From NCBI RefSeq assembly GCF_039631355.1, contig NZ_JBDIVF010000003.1, positions 186,001 through 250,000 on the forward strand: a stretch of 64,000 nucleotides of DNA, given 5' to 3'. This document shows positions 32,761-40,169 of the stretch, piece by piece (within the stretch, counting starts at the first letter, position 1; the number at the start of each line of letters is the position of its first letter). Made by a program: the position numbers and the translations under genes. Origin of the DNA: Uliginosibacterium paludis. GTDB lineage: Bacteria > Pseudomonadota > Gammaproteobacteria > Burkholderiales > Rhodocyclaceae. Under the pieces are notes generated by a model that made no database searches, was not told where the DNA came from, and saw nothing but the letters and a program-made list of their open reading frames with translations.

Positions 32761-33555
32761 ATGAAACTCATTTCCTCGCGGGACAATCCGCTGTTCAAGC
32801 ATTTGCGGGCGCTGCTCGAAGATGCGCGCGCCCGCCGCGAGGAGGGCGCCTCGATCATTGATGGTGAGCATCTGCTTGAGGCCGCGATTGACGCTCATTG
32901 GCACATCCGCAGGCTGATCGTGCAGGAGTCTGTCGGAGCGGCTGCTGCCGAGCGCTGGTTGGTCGCCATCCAGCGACAAGGCCTGATCGCGCCCGAGGTG
33001 ATTTCATTTTCGGATGCCCTGTTCCGGCAGCTGAGTCCCGTCATGACGCCGACCGGCTTTCTCGCCGAGATTGCCGTTGCTGGTCCTGTGCCGGAAGAGC
33101 TGCATGATGGCGATGTTCTCGTTCTGGCGGGAATCCAGGATGCCGGGAATCTCGGCAGCCTGATGCGCAGCGCCGTTGCGGCGGGCATCCGGCAAGTCTG
33201 GCTGGACAGGCAATGCACCCAGCCCTGGTCACCAAAGGCCCTGCGAGCAGGGATGGGGGCGCAATTTCATCTGTCGATCCGGGAGGGCTGTGATCTTCCG
33301 GCGCTGTTGGCCGCTGACGCTCGACCGGTGGCGGTAACATCGTTGGGCCAGGGCTGTCGCGATCTTTACGAGCTCGATCTGCGCAGTCCGCATCTTTGGG
33401 TGTTCGGCTCGGAGGGGCAGGGGGTGCCTGCGCAGATCGTCAGCCTGGCGGACATCAAGGTCCGGATTCCCATGGCCGGCAACATCGAATCCCTCAATGT
33501 CGGTGCAGCCGCCGCAATCTGTCTGTTCGAGCAGCTTCGCCAGCGTCAGGGCTGA
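32761..33555 (+). CDS. TrmH/SpoU-family RNA 2'-O-methyltransferase
   Basis: A 264-aa SPOUT methyltransferase. The N-terminal RNA-binding domain (MKLISSRDNPLFKHLRALLED, then SIIDGEHLL) is followed by the trefoil-knot catalytic domain with its three motifs: QDAGNLGSLMRSAVAAG, WVFGSEGQGVP and RIPMAGNIESLNVGAAAAI. It probably 2'-O-methylates rRNA or tRNA; it is closer to the TsnR/YsgA group than to RlmB, and the exact target is unknown. The ATG follows AAAGAGGTG. It is the last gene of the long run that starts at rpsB. Confidence 0.92.
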   Translation: MKLISSRDNPLFKHLRALLEDARARREEGASIIDGEHLLEAAIDAHWHIRRLIVQESVGAAAAERWLVAIQRQGLIAPEVISFSDALFRQLSPVMTPTGFLAEIAVAGPVPEELHDGDVLVLAGIQDAGNLGSLMRSAVAAGIRQVWLDRQCTQPWSPKALRAGMGAQFHLSIREGCDLPALLAADARPVAVTSLGQGCRDLYELDLRSPHLWVFGSEGQGVPAQIVSLADIKVRIPMAGNIESLNVGAAAAICLFEQLRQRQG

Positions 33556-33572
33556 CACAGACTGCATCGTTT

Positions 33573-33610
33573 CCGCAGGCATTGCGGTGCTGCCGGGGCG
33601 TTTTGTGTTT
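33573..33610 (+). terminator. Weak hairpin after the rpsB-trmH gene run
   Basis: A 5-bp stem (CCGCA/TGCGG, loop GGCAT, 33573-33587) followed after about 16 bases by a T-rich stretch (GTTTTGTGTTTT). The stem is short and the T tract displaced, so termination here is only a possibility. Confidence 0.25.
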
Positions 33611-33617
33611 TAAGTCT

Positions 33618-33631
33618 TTTGTCTGTATCAA
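33618..33631 (+). promoter_or_regulatory. Candidate FNR/CRP-type site before the FNT channel gene
   Basis: TTTGT-CTGT-ATCAA compared with the FNR consensus TTGAT-N4-ATCAA: the right half is perfect and the left half matches three of five. It lies about 82 bases before the channel gene. Anaerobic control would suit a formate/nitrite channel, but one half-site alone is weak evidence. Confidence 0.3.
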
Positions 33632-33637
33632 ATTCCG

Positions 33638-33697
33638 TGCATGACAACTGTGGTGCAATGGCCCACCTGCTTTTGCCGTGTCGGCAAGAGTCATGCA
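33638..33697 (+). promoter_or_regulatory. Nested inverted repeats in the leader of the FNT channel gene
   Basis: An outer 8-bp pair (TGCATGAC at 33638-33645, GTCATGCA at 33690-33697) encloses a 6-bp hairpin (TTGCCG/CGGCAA, loop TGT, 33673-33687). The structure ends three bases before the GGAG site of the channel gene. It may be an operator or a structured 5' leader. Confidence 0.4.
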
Positions 33698-33712
33698 TTG
33701 GAGTCTGACCGA

Positions 33713-34498
33713 ATGATTGACCGTCCCCTGGTAGAAAAATCGGCCGCTACAGGCCAAAGAAAAGTCACGCTGCTCGAAAAGGATCCTGCCCGTTACATTG
33801 CCCGCGCGGTGCTCGCCGGCATGTTTCTCTCCATCGTTGTCTTCGTGTTCTGGTCCCTGCTCAACGACCTGCATGACACGCCCTTCGGCAAAGTCATCGG
33901 TTCGGCGTTTTTCGGTGTAGGCCTGTGCATCATTGTTTTCACGAACACCGAACTCTTCACCAGCAACAACATGTACCTGGCCGTGTCCTCCGCCGAAGGC
34001 CGGACGACCTGGGGCAAGACCGTTGCCTTGTGGACGGTATGCTGGCTGGGCAACTTCGTCGGCGCCCTCGTCGTGGGCGGTCTGCTTTATGGTGCCGGGG
34101 TGCTGGGCACCCTGCCTGAAAGCCATGCGCTGTTTGCCGGCGCAGAGCACAAGGTCCATCAGGCCATGTCGGTCATCTTCTTCAAGGGCATCCTGGCCAA
34201 CTGGATTGTTTGTCTGGCTGTCCGCGTTTCCATGGGGATGAAGGAAGACATCGCCAAGATCGTGACCATCATCTGCGTGGTTTTCATCTTCCTCTACCTG
34301 GGCTTCGAGCACTCGATCGCCAACATGGGGACTTTCACGATGTCGCTGCTCGGCCACGGCAGCATCACGATGGGCGAGGCGGCCTATAACCTCGTGTTTG
34401 CCACTTTGGGCAACATCGTGGGCGGGGCGCTGTTTGTCGGCATTCCGCTGCGTTTCGTCAATCCCAAGTCTGACGGAACCGAAAGCGTCGGTCATTAA
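33713..34498 (+). CDS. Formate/nitrite transporter (FNT) family channel
   Basis: A 261-aa member of the FocA/NirC/AqpZ-like pentameric anion channels. Six membrane segments can be traced. The omega-loop signature reads FTNTELFTSNNM (FocA-type proteins usually have LFTGNNM), the pore histidine is in GFEHSIANM, and FKGILANWIVCLAVRVSMG matches the family. Formate, nitrite, hydrosulfide and lactate are all transported by members, so the substrate is open. I chose the ATG at 33713 with GGAG nine bases upstream; the longer frame is not conserved. A strong terminator follows. No formate or nitrite enzyme genes are next to it. Confidence 0.92.
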   Translation: MIDRPLVEKSAATGQRKVTLLEKDPARYIARAVLAGMFLSIVVFVFWSLLNDLHDTPFGKVIGSAFFGVGLCIIVFTNTELFTSNNMYLAVSSAEGRTTWGKTVALWTVCWLGNFVGALVVGGLLYGAGVLGTLPESHALFAGAEHKVHQAMSVIFFKGILANWIVCLAVRVSMGMKEDIAKIVTIICVVFIFLYLGFEHSIANMGTFTMSLLGHGSITMGEAAYNLVFATLGNIVGGALFVGIPLRFVNPKSDGTESVGH

Positions 34499-34523
34499 GC
34501 GTCAGCAGGTCTTTGCGCCTGTC

Positions 34524-34557
34524 GTGCCGGCAAGCATTTGCCGGCACTAAAGTTTTT
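34524..34557 (+). terminator. Rho-independent terminator of the FNT channel gene
   Basis: A 10-bp perfect stem (GTGCCGGCAA, loop GCAT, TTGCCGGCAC) followed four bases later by five T residues, 26 bases after the channel-gene stop. Confidence 0.85.
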
Positions 34558-34572
34558 CCCCCCGCTGCCGAA

Positions 34573-34619
34573 AATCCTCCATATCGCCGCCGTTCCCCAC
34601 GACAGCAAGATGGAGGATT
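34573..34619 (+). promoter_or_regulatory. Inverted repeat sequestering the ribosome-binding site of the AP2-domain gene
   Basis: AATCCTCCAT (34573-34582) and ATGGAGGATT (34610-34619) are a perfect 10-bp inverted repeat separated by 27 nt. The right arm contains GGAGG (34612-34616), the Shine-Dalgarno of the GTG start at 34623. In RNA the stem would hide it; the left arm CCUCC mimics the anti-Shine-Dalgarno of 16S rRNA. It could equally be a DNA operator. Confidence 0.75.
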
Positions 34620-34622
34620 GAA

Positions 34623-35156
34623 GTGAGCAGAGGCAATGTGTATGGAATCAGCCGTGTGGACAATGAAGTCAGCCGCACCCATGGGTGGCTGGTGACTGTC
34701 CAGCGGCGAGGCCAGATTTTCCGCAAGCATTTCAGTGATGGCGTGCACGGCGGTAAGCAGAAATCCTTTCTTGCAGCCAAGCAGTTCCGCGACGAGGTCA
34801 TTGCAAAGCACCCGCCCTTCACGATGCGGGAATACTCGAGCATCGTGAAGAAGAACAATCGTTCTGGCGTGGTGGGCGTTTGCCGTTACTGTGCATCCGA
34901 AACACGAGATCTTCCCGAGGACAAGCAGCGCTGGTTCTGGGTGGCGTCCTGGCCGCTGCCGGATGGCCGCCGCAAACGGGTGAAGTTTTCCGTCAAGAAA
35001 TATGGCGAAGACGGTGCATTCAAGATGGCGCTGAAAGCCCGCAATGACGCGCTCAAGCAGATCGATGGAGAATTCGATCCGGGTGCTGTCCGTCGCAAGC
35101 CCGCGCGCAGGCAGAAGGCGGTCGCCAGCCAGGCCTCCAAGCTGCAGGCTGCCTGA
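34623..35156 (+). CDS. Tandem AP2-domain DNA-binding protein
   Basis: A 177-aa protein with two AP2-like units. The first (about 5-63) reads YGISRVD, then HGWLVTVQRRGQIFRKHFSD and AAKQFRDEVI. The second (about 79-145) is a clear AP2 domain: NNRSGVVGVCRY, RWFWVASWPL, KRVKFSVKKYGEDGAFKMAL, then KARNDAL. The tail is basic and disordered (RRKPARRQKAVASQASK). Prokaryotic AP2 domains are best known fused to homing endonucleases and integrases; here there is no nuclease part, so it is probably a DNA-binding regulator or nucleoid protein. The GTG start follows GGAGG at six bases, in the inverted repeat upstream. It is flanked by strong terminators on both sides and is therefore its own transcription unit. 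Confidence 0.85.
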   Translation: MSRGNVYGISRVDNEVSRTHGWLVTVQRRGQIFRKHFSDGVHGGKQKSFLAAKQFRDEVIAKHPPFTMREYSSIVKKNNRSGVVGVCRYCASETRDLPEDKQRWFWVASWPLPDGRRKRVKFSVKKYGEDGAFKMALKARNDALKQIDGEFDPGAVRRKPARRQKAVASQASKLQAA

Positions 35157-35202
35157 TCCTGCACTGATTGGCCGGGGCTGACTGCCCGATCAAGGTTTAC
35201 CG

Positions 35203-35236
35203 ACCCGCCCTGTCTCCATGACAGGGCGGGTTTTTT
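35203..35236 (+). terminator. Rho-independent terminator of the AP2-domain gene
   Basis: A 12-bp perfect stem (ACCCGCCCTGTC, loop TCCAT, GACAGGGCGGGT) running directly into six T residues, 47 bases after the stop. This is the strongest intrinsic terminator in the window. Confidence 0.95.
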
Positions 35237-35303
35237 CATGCCATCTGCCTGCCGAGTGTGAGCTTGCCCGCTAGAATTGCCCTTTGAACCGGGCCTGGCT
35301 GCC

Positions 35304-36059
35304 ATGAACGACGATCAGTTGCTGCGTTATTCCCGTCATATTCTCTTGCCCGAACTCGGGGTGGAAGGCCAGGAGGCCATTTCGAGAGGGCGGGTGCTGG
35401 TGGTTGGCGCCGGGGGGCTTGGCTCGCCGGCTGCGATGTATCTTGCGTCCGCTGGCGTTGGCGAGATCGTGTTGTGTGATGGCGATACGGTCGACCTTAC
35501 CAATCTGCAGCGTCAACTCCTGCATGTGGAAAGCTCTCTGGGCCTTAACAAGGCGGTTTCCGGCAGGGAAAGCCTTGGCCGGATCAATCCGCTGGTCCAC
35601 GTGCAGGCGATCGAGAGCAGGCTGGAAGCGGAGCAGTTGCTGTCACTCGTCGGGGATGTCGACGTCGTGCTGGACTGCACTGACAACTTTGCGACCCGGC
35701 ACGCGATCAACCGGGCTTGTGTGCGGCAGCGCAAGCCGCTCGTATCCGGGGCGGCAGTCCGTTTTGACGGCCAGCTCACGGTTTTTGACCTGCGTCGCGA
35801 CGACCAGCCGTGCTATCACTGCCTGTTTCCCGAGGGGGAAGATGTGGCCGAGATGCGTTGTGCCGTCACCGGCATCTTTGCGCCACTGACCGGCATCATC
35901 GGTGCCATGCAGGCTGCAGAGGCGCTCAAGCTGCTGGCTTCGTGCGGAGCGTCGGTAGCGGGGCGTCTGCTCGTACTGGAGGGCCTGTCGATGCGCTGGC
36001 GCGAAATCCGTTATGGGCGTGACCCCGGATGCGCGGTGTGTTCAGGGCAGAAAAACTGA
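35304..36059 (+). CDS. moeB: MoeB/ThiF-family sulfur-carrier adenylyltransferase
   Basis: A 251-aa E1-like enzyme that adenylylates the C-terminal glycine of MoaD or ThiS. Motifs: LLRYSRHILLPELGVEGQEA at the N-terminus, nucleotide-binding VVGAGGLGSPAAMYLASAGVG, DGDTVDLTNLQRQ, and the zinc ligands CYHC and CAVC. There is no rhodanese domain. MoeB and ThiF cannot be told apart securely by sequence here and no moaD or thiS gene is near; mog at 11.8 kb shows that molybdenum cofactor is made. The start MNDDQLLRYS is the family start. Confidence 0.9.
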   Translation: MNDDQLLRYSRHILLPELGVEGQEAISRGRVLVVGAGGLGSPAAMYLASAGVGEIVLCDGDTVDLTNLQRQLLHVESSLGLNKAVSGRESLGRINPLVHVQAIESRLEAEQLLSLVGDVDVVLDCTDNFATRHAINRACVRQRKPLVSGAAVRFDGQLTVFDLRRDDQPCYHCLFPEGEDVAEMRCAVTGIFAPLTGIIGAMQAAEALKLLASCGASVAGRLLVLEGLSMRWREIRYGRDPGCAVCSGQKN

Positions 36060-36296
36060 GGCTTCCAGCAGTTCGGCAAACTGAAGATTGAGTTTGCGGG
36101 CGTGTTGAAGCGCTTCGATGTGGCTCAGCAGCTCGGCCAGTTGCCGGCGTTCACTGAGGCGGCTCTCGCCGCCGTCATCCTGCTGTTCGCGTCTTGGGCT
36201 CGCGTCAGGGGCGATGCGGGCGGCAAGCGGGACTGCGCTGATGGCGGGTGTTGCGGCGGTATGGGCTGAAACAGCCCGGGTCAGACCCATCTGCAT
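36042..36296 (-). CDS. Hypothetical small protein (84 aa), uncertain
   Basis: An open frame occupying most of the 335-bp gap between the moeB and ribD stops, and overlapping the moeB 3' end by 18 bp on the other strand. The N-terminal half is Ala/Pro-rich; the C-terminal half is charged and helical (LSERRQLAELLSHIEALQHARKLNLQF). ATG codons at 36296 and 36290 have only GGAG at nine bases or GCAGG close by. It lies 98 bases downstream of ribD in the same direction and could be the last gene of glyA-nrdR-ribD. I do not recognise it, and it may not be translated. Confidence 0.4.
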   Translation of the reverse strand: MQMGLTRAVSAHTAATPAISAVPLAARIAPDASPRREQQDDGGESRLSERRQLAELLSHIEALQHARKLNLQFAELLEASVFLP

Positions 36297-36394
36297 CCTG
36301 CAAGACTCCAGACATTCGGAATGCCTTGAATCTATGGGATACGCCGTCGTCAGACATCAGGGGAAGGCTGGCAGTTCGTGTCCTGGCTGGCGGA

Positions 36395-37477
36395 TCAGAA
36401 GCGTGCACTGATGCGCAGGTCTGGACCGATCTGATCCACTCGGTCGATCCGGAGCGAGGTCTTGTCGTCCAGACCGGAGAGTTCCGGCAGGGCGAACATG
36501 CCTCGCGCTGCGTGACCGAGCAGGCAAGGTGCCATGTAGAGCAGGAGGGCATCTGCCAGTCCTGCCTGGATCAGCGCGCCATTGAGCCGGGCACCGGCTT
36601 CGGTCAGTACTTCGTTGAGCCCGCGACGCCCCAGCTCTGTCATGAGTGCCGCGAGATCCACGTGCTCGTTAGTAGAGGGGAGCTGGAGCACTTCGCAGCC
36701 TTTTGCCAGGAGCGGGTCGCGCCGTGCGGCATCGTTGCTGGTGGTGACCACCAGCGTGTTGCCATGTTCAAGCACCGCGGCGTCCGGCGGTGTCCGAAGT
36801 TCGCTGTCGATAACGATGCGCAGGGGCTGCCGTTCGGTCTCGATGCCGCGGACGTTGAGGCGGGGATTGTCGGCCAGCACGGTTCCGCTGCCGGTCAGAA
36901 TGGCACAGGAGCGGGCGCGCCAGTGATGGACGTCCGCGCGTGCTTCCGCAGAGGTGATCCATTGGCTCTGACCATCTGCCAGGGCCGTTCGACCGTCAAG
37001 TGAGGCAGCGGTCTTGATCCGGAGCCACGGACGGCCACGCTCCATGCGGGCCACAAAGCCTTCATTGAGGCGGCGCGCCTCTTCTGCCAGCAGATTGCAG
37101 GAGACTGCGATGCCTGCCTCGCGCAGCATCTGCAGCCCCCGTCCGGACACCAGGGGGTTGGGATCCTGCATGGCGCAGACGACGCGACTTATCCCGGCAT
37201 TGATCAAGGCACCTGCGCAGGGCGGGGTGCGTCCGAAATGGGAGCAGGGCTCGAGCGTGACATAAGCGGTCGCACCGCGCGCGCGCGCGCCGGCTTCTCG
37301 CAGCGCGTGAACTTCGGCATGAGCTTCGCCGGCGCGTACATGCCAGCCCTCTCCGACCGTTTCGCCATCCTTTACGATGACGCAGCCGACTCGGGGGTTC
37401 GGCGTTGTCGTATAGAGCGCTCGCTCTGCCAGCGCCAGAGCACGGGCCATGAAGGCCTGGTCTTCGGGAAGGAACAT
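36395..37477 (-). CDS. ribD: Bifunctional diaminohydroxyphosphoribosylaminopyrimidine deaminase / reductase
   Basis: A 360-aa enzyme carrying out steps two and three of riboflavin synthesis. The N-terminal deaminase domain has the zinc motif HAEVHAL with PCSHFGRTPPC. The C-terminal reductase domain has IKTAASLDGRTALADGQSQWIT, SGTVLADNPRLNVR and TEAGARLNGALI. The start MFLPEDQAFM uses an ATG that shares one base with the nrdR TGA; the much longer open frame through nrdR is an artefact. ribE and ribBA do not follow as they often do, and no FMN riboswitch is visible. Confidence 0.96.
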   Translation of the reverse strand: MFLPEDQAFMARALALAERALYTTTPNPRVGCVIVKDGETVGEGWHVRAGEAHAEVHALREAGARARGATAYVTLEPCSHFGRTPPCAGALINAGISRVVCAMQDPNPLVSGRGLQMLREAGIAVSCNLLAEEARRLNEGFVARMERGRPWLRIKTAASLDGRTALADGQSQWITSAEARADVHHWRARSCAILTGSGTVLADNPRLNVRGIETERQPLRIVIDSELRTPPDAAVLEHGNTLVVTTSNDAARRDPLLAKGCEVLQLPSTNEHVDLAALMTELGRRGLNEVLTEAGARLNGALIQAGLADALLLYMAPCLLGHAARGMFALPELSGLDDKTSLRIDRVDQIGPDLRISARF

Positions 37478-37956
37478 CAGTTGCGTTTGCTGTTGCGGTT
37501 CCGGGCGGTGCTGCTGACTTCCCGGATGGCTTCGGAGAACTCTTCCGCGTCTTCGAAGTTGCGATACACCGAAGCGAAGCGGATGTAGGCGATCTTGTCC
37601 AGACGCTTGAGTTCGCGCATCACCAGTTCGCCAAGTTTTTCGCTGGGGATTTCGCGCTCGCCCAGCGAGAGCAGGCGGCCTTCGATGCGGTCCAGGGCGG
37701 CTTCCACGCTCTCGGCCGTCACGGGCCGTTTGCGCAGCGAAAGCTTCATGCTGCCAAAGAGTTTTTCCCGTTCGTATTCCGCCCGGCTGCCGTTCTTCTT
37801 CACCACCAGCGGCATCTTCAGCTCGATCCGCTCGTAGGTGGTAAAGCGCTTGTCGCACTCGTTGCAGCGACGGCGGCGGCGGATCAGGTCGCCTTCGTCG
37901 TTTTCACGCGTGTCGGTGACCTGAGTGGAGGGGGTGCCGCAGAAGGGGCACTTCAT
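37477..37956 (-). CDS. nrdR: Transcriptional repressor NrdR
   Basis: A 159-aa regulator of ribonucleotide reductase genes. The N-terminal zinc ribbon is complete (MKCPFCGTPSTQVTDTREN, then CNECDKRFTTYER), followed by the ATP-cone (MPLVVKKNGSRAEYEREKLFGSM) that senses dATP/ATP, and the family end AYIRFASVYRNFEDAEEF. The glyA-nrdR-ribD order is typical of betaproteobacteria. The ATG lies inside the right arm of a perfect 12-bp inverted repeat, with GGAG in the loop eight bases upstream, so translation initiation may be structured. It overlaps ribD by one base. Confidence 0.96.
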   Translation of the reverse strand: MKCPFCGTPSTQVTDTRENDEGDLIRRRRRCNECDKRFTTYERIELKMPLVVKKNGSRAEYEREKLFGSMKLSLRKRPVTAESVEAALDRIEGRLLSLGEREIPSEKLGELVMRELKRLDKIAYIRFASVYRNFEDAEEFSEAIREVSSTARNRNSKRN

Positions 37957-37983
37957 GACGCGCGCTCCGCACGCGTCATGAAG
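37951..37983 (-). promoter_or_regulatory. 12-bp perfect inverted repeat over the nrdR translation start
   Basis: CTTCATGACGCG, a 9-nt spacer, then CGCGTCATGAAG. On the nrdR strand the start codon ATG lies in the 3' arm and the Shine-Dalgarno GGAG in the loop. There is no T tract, so it is not a terminator. It may be a translational control hairpin or a protein-binding palindrome in the glyA-nrdR spacer (116 bp). Confidence 0.7.
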
Positions 37984-38071
37984 AAAGGGTGCAACGGGCG
38001 CCGTACAACACATCCAACGACAGCGCCTTCAAGGTTTGACGTCCGATGCATCACGATGCGCCTTTCCGTTA

Positions 38072-39322
38072 TCAGGCTCCGTAGACGGGGAACTTCTTGC
38101 ACAGCGAGGCCACCTCGTTGCGCACGCGTTCCAGCACGGCTTCGTCATTCGGGGCATCAAGCACATCGGCTACCAGGTGGGCGATGCGTTCGGCCTCGAT
38201 CTCGGTGAAGCCGCGGGTTGTCATGGCCGGGCTGCCGATGCGGATACCGCTGGTGACGAAGGGCTTTTCCGGGTCGTTCGGGATGCCATTCTTGTTGACC
38301 GTGATGTGTGCCTTGCCGAGGACGGCTTCCGCTTCCTTGCCGGTGATCTTCTTGTTGCGCAGGTCGACCAGGAAAACATGGCTCTCGGTGCGGCCGGACA
38401 CGATGCGCAGGCCACGCTCTTCGCCCAGGACGCGTGCCATCACGCGAGCATTGCGGACGACCTGTTCCTGATAGTTCTTGAACTCGACCGTTGCAGCTTC
38501 CTTGAAGGCGACCGCCTTGGCCGCGATCACGTGCATGAGCGGGCCGCCTTGCAGGCCGGGGAAGATCGCCGAGTTGATGGCCTTTTCGTGTTCGGCTCGC
38601 ATCAATATCACGCCACCACGCGGCCCCCGCAGCGTCTTGTGGGTGGTCGAGGTCACCACATCGGCGTGCGGCACCGGGTTTGGGTAGTAGCCGGCGGCGA
38701 TCAGGCCTGCGTAGTGGGCCATGTCGACCCAGAAGATGGCGCCGATTTCCTTGGCTACCTTGGCGAAACGTTCGAAGTCGATGCGCAGTGCGTAGGCCGA
38801 TGCGCCGGCAACGATGATCTTCGGCTTGTGCTCGCGGGCGAGCGCTTCCATCTTGTCGTAATCGATCTCTTCCTTCTCGTCGAGACCGTAGGCCACCACG
38901 TTGAACCACTTGCCCGACATGTTCATCGGCATGCCATGGGTGAGGTGGCCACCTTCAGCCAGGCTCATGCCCATGATGGTGTCGCCAGGCTTGGCAAAGG
39001 CCATCAGCACGGCCTGGTTGGCCTGGGAGCCGGAGTTGGGCTGGACGTTAGCCGCTTCCGCGCCGAAGAGCGCCTTCAGGCGATCGATCGCGATCTGTTC
39101 GGCCACATCCACATGTTCGCAACCGCCGTAGTAGCGCTTGCCCGGATAACCCTCGGCATACTTGTTCGTCAGCTGCGAGCCCTGAGCCTCCATGACGGCG
39201 CAGCTCACATAGTTTTCGGAAGCAATCAGTTCGATGTGGTCTTCCTGACGCTTGTTCTCGGCGGAAATCGCGGCGAACAGTTCGGGATCGATGCGGGAGA
39301 GGGTGTCTTGTCTGGAAAACAT
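38072..39322 (-). CDS. glyA: Serine hydroxymethyltransferase
   Basis: A 416-aa PLP enzyme interconverting serine and glycine with tetrahydrofolate, the main one-carbon source. The PLP lysine is in TSTTHKTLRGPRGG. Other motifs are ASENYVSCAVMEAQGSQLTN, AEGYPGKRYYGG, VQPNSGSQANQAV and VDMAHYAGLIA. The length matches bacterial GlyA. It is the first gene of glyA-nrdR-ribD; about 105 bp upstream separate it from the phosphatase gene and must hold its promoter. I found no convincing -35/-10 pair there. Confidence 0.98.
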   Translation of the reverse strand: MFSRQDTLSRIDPELFAAISAENKRQEDHIELIASENYVSCAVMEAQGSQLTNKYAEGYPGKRYYGGCEHVDVAEQIAIDRLKALFGAEAANVQPNSGSQANQAVLMAFAKPGDTIMGMSLAEGGHLTHGMPMNMSGKWFNVVAYGLDEKEEIDYDKMEALAREHKPKIIVAGASAYALRIDFERFAKVAKEIGAIFWVDMAHYAGLIAAGYYPNPVPHADVVTSTTHKTLRGPRGGVILMRAEHEKAINSAIFPGLQGGPLMHVIAAKAVAFKEAATVEFKNYQEQVVRNARVMARVLGEERGLRIVSGRTESHVFLVDLRNKKITGKEAEAVLGKAHITVNKNGIPNDPEKPFVTSGIRIGSPAMTTRGFTEIEAERIAHLVADVLDAPNDEAVLERVRNEVASLCKKFPVYGA

Positions 39323-39427
39323 GGTGTCTGGCCGGAAAGAACGATGAGGGAAGAGGCCGAATGATAACCCGGGTGGCCATTCTCCGGCGAATTCCGGCGC
39401 CCGCCGGGCTACGGGGCAGAACGTGCT

Positions 39428-40066
39428 TCAGACGGCGATTTCGTCCTGGCTGCGAGTGAGGTGGGCGCGTTCGTCCCAGGCGAGGAGTTTCCAGCCGTCC
39501 TTGCCGGATTCGATCCAGTTCAGCGTGGCATTGCCCAGAGGAAAGTCCCGTGGCTCATTCATCAGCTTGCCGGTCACCATGCGGTAGATCACGTCGAGAC
39601 AGCCTCCGTGGCAGACCACCAGGATCTGTGAGTCCGCGTGGCGCTCGGCGATCTGCCGGATCGTAGTGCTCACCCTCGCTGCGAAGGCGAGAAGGGATTC
39701 GCCACCGCCCGGGGGCGTGGCTTCGGGCTCCCGCGTGCGGAGTCTTGCGTATTCGCCGGGGTGAAGCTGATCGGCCTCTTCGCGTGTGAGTCCCTGGAAC
39801 ATGCCGAAATGCCGCTCGCGCAGTCCCGCGTCGAGTTGAACGGACTGGCCCCTGTCATGTGCGATGGCTTCCGCAGTTTCCCTGGCGCGAATCAGGTCGG
39901 AGCTGTAGATCGCGGAAAACGCGTGCGCTTTCAGCGCCTCTGCGGCGGCCCTGGCCTGCTCGCGCCCCCTTGCGTTGAGCGCGATGTCTTCATGACCCTG
40001 GAGCCGGGTTTCGGCGTTCCAGGCGGTTTCACCATGGCGGACGAGACAGATTCGTGTAATTGGCAT
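39428..40066 (-). CDS. Histidine phosphatase family protein (phosphoglycerate-mutase-like)
   Basis: A 212-aa member of the RHG branch-1 phosphatases. The catalytic RHG motif is in LVRHGETAWNAETRLQGH; the second His is in VVCHGGCLD; and the acid region LRERHFGMFQGLTREEA is the CobC/GpmB/YhfR-like segment. Such enzymes dephosphorylate sugar phosphates, alpha-ribazole phosphate or 2-phosphoglycerate derivatives; without cobalamin genes nearby CobC is not favoured. I chose MPITRICLVRHG as start; an ATG seven codons upstream is possible. It is divergent from dctQM. Confidence 0.9.
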   Translation of the reverse strand: MPITRICLVRHGETAWNAETRLQGHEDIALNARGREQARAAAEALKAHAFSAIYSSDLIRARETAEAIAHDRGQSVQLDAGLRERHFGMFQGLTREEADQLHPGEYARLRTREPEATPPGGGESLLAFAARVSTTIRQIAERHADSQILVVCHGGCLDVIYRMVTGKLMNEPRDFPLGNATLNWIESGKDGWKLLAWDERAHLTRSQDEIAV

Positions 40067-40169
40067 CAGGACAACCGCAAAGCTCATGCCGAACGCATTG
40101 GCAACGCGTGACCGGACAGGAATTCTCGTATTCTACCCGTCGCAACCGGGTCTTTGCTCTGGAGGGCAG

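Noticed and set aside
36395..37858. A 487-residue RibD with a long N-terminal extension
   Set aside because: The extra residues are nrdR read in another frame; the ribD ATG overlapping the nrdR stop gives the normal enzyme.
37478..38071. An FMN riboswitch near ribD
   Set aside because: The upstream region is nrdR coding sequence and a 116-bp spacer with a simple palindrome; none of the conserved RFN blocks is visible.
38036..39364. A 442-codon plus-strand frame opposite glyA
   Set aside because: It mirrors glyA almost exactly and has no start signals or domain.
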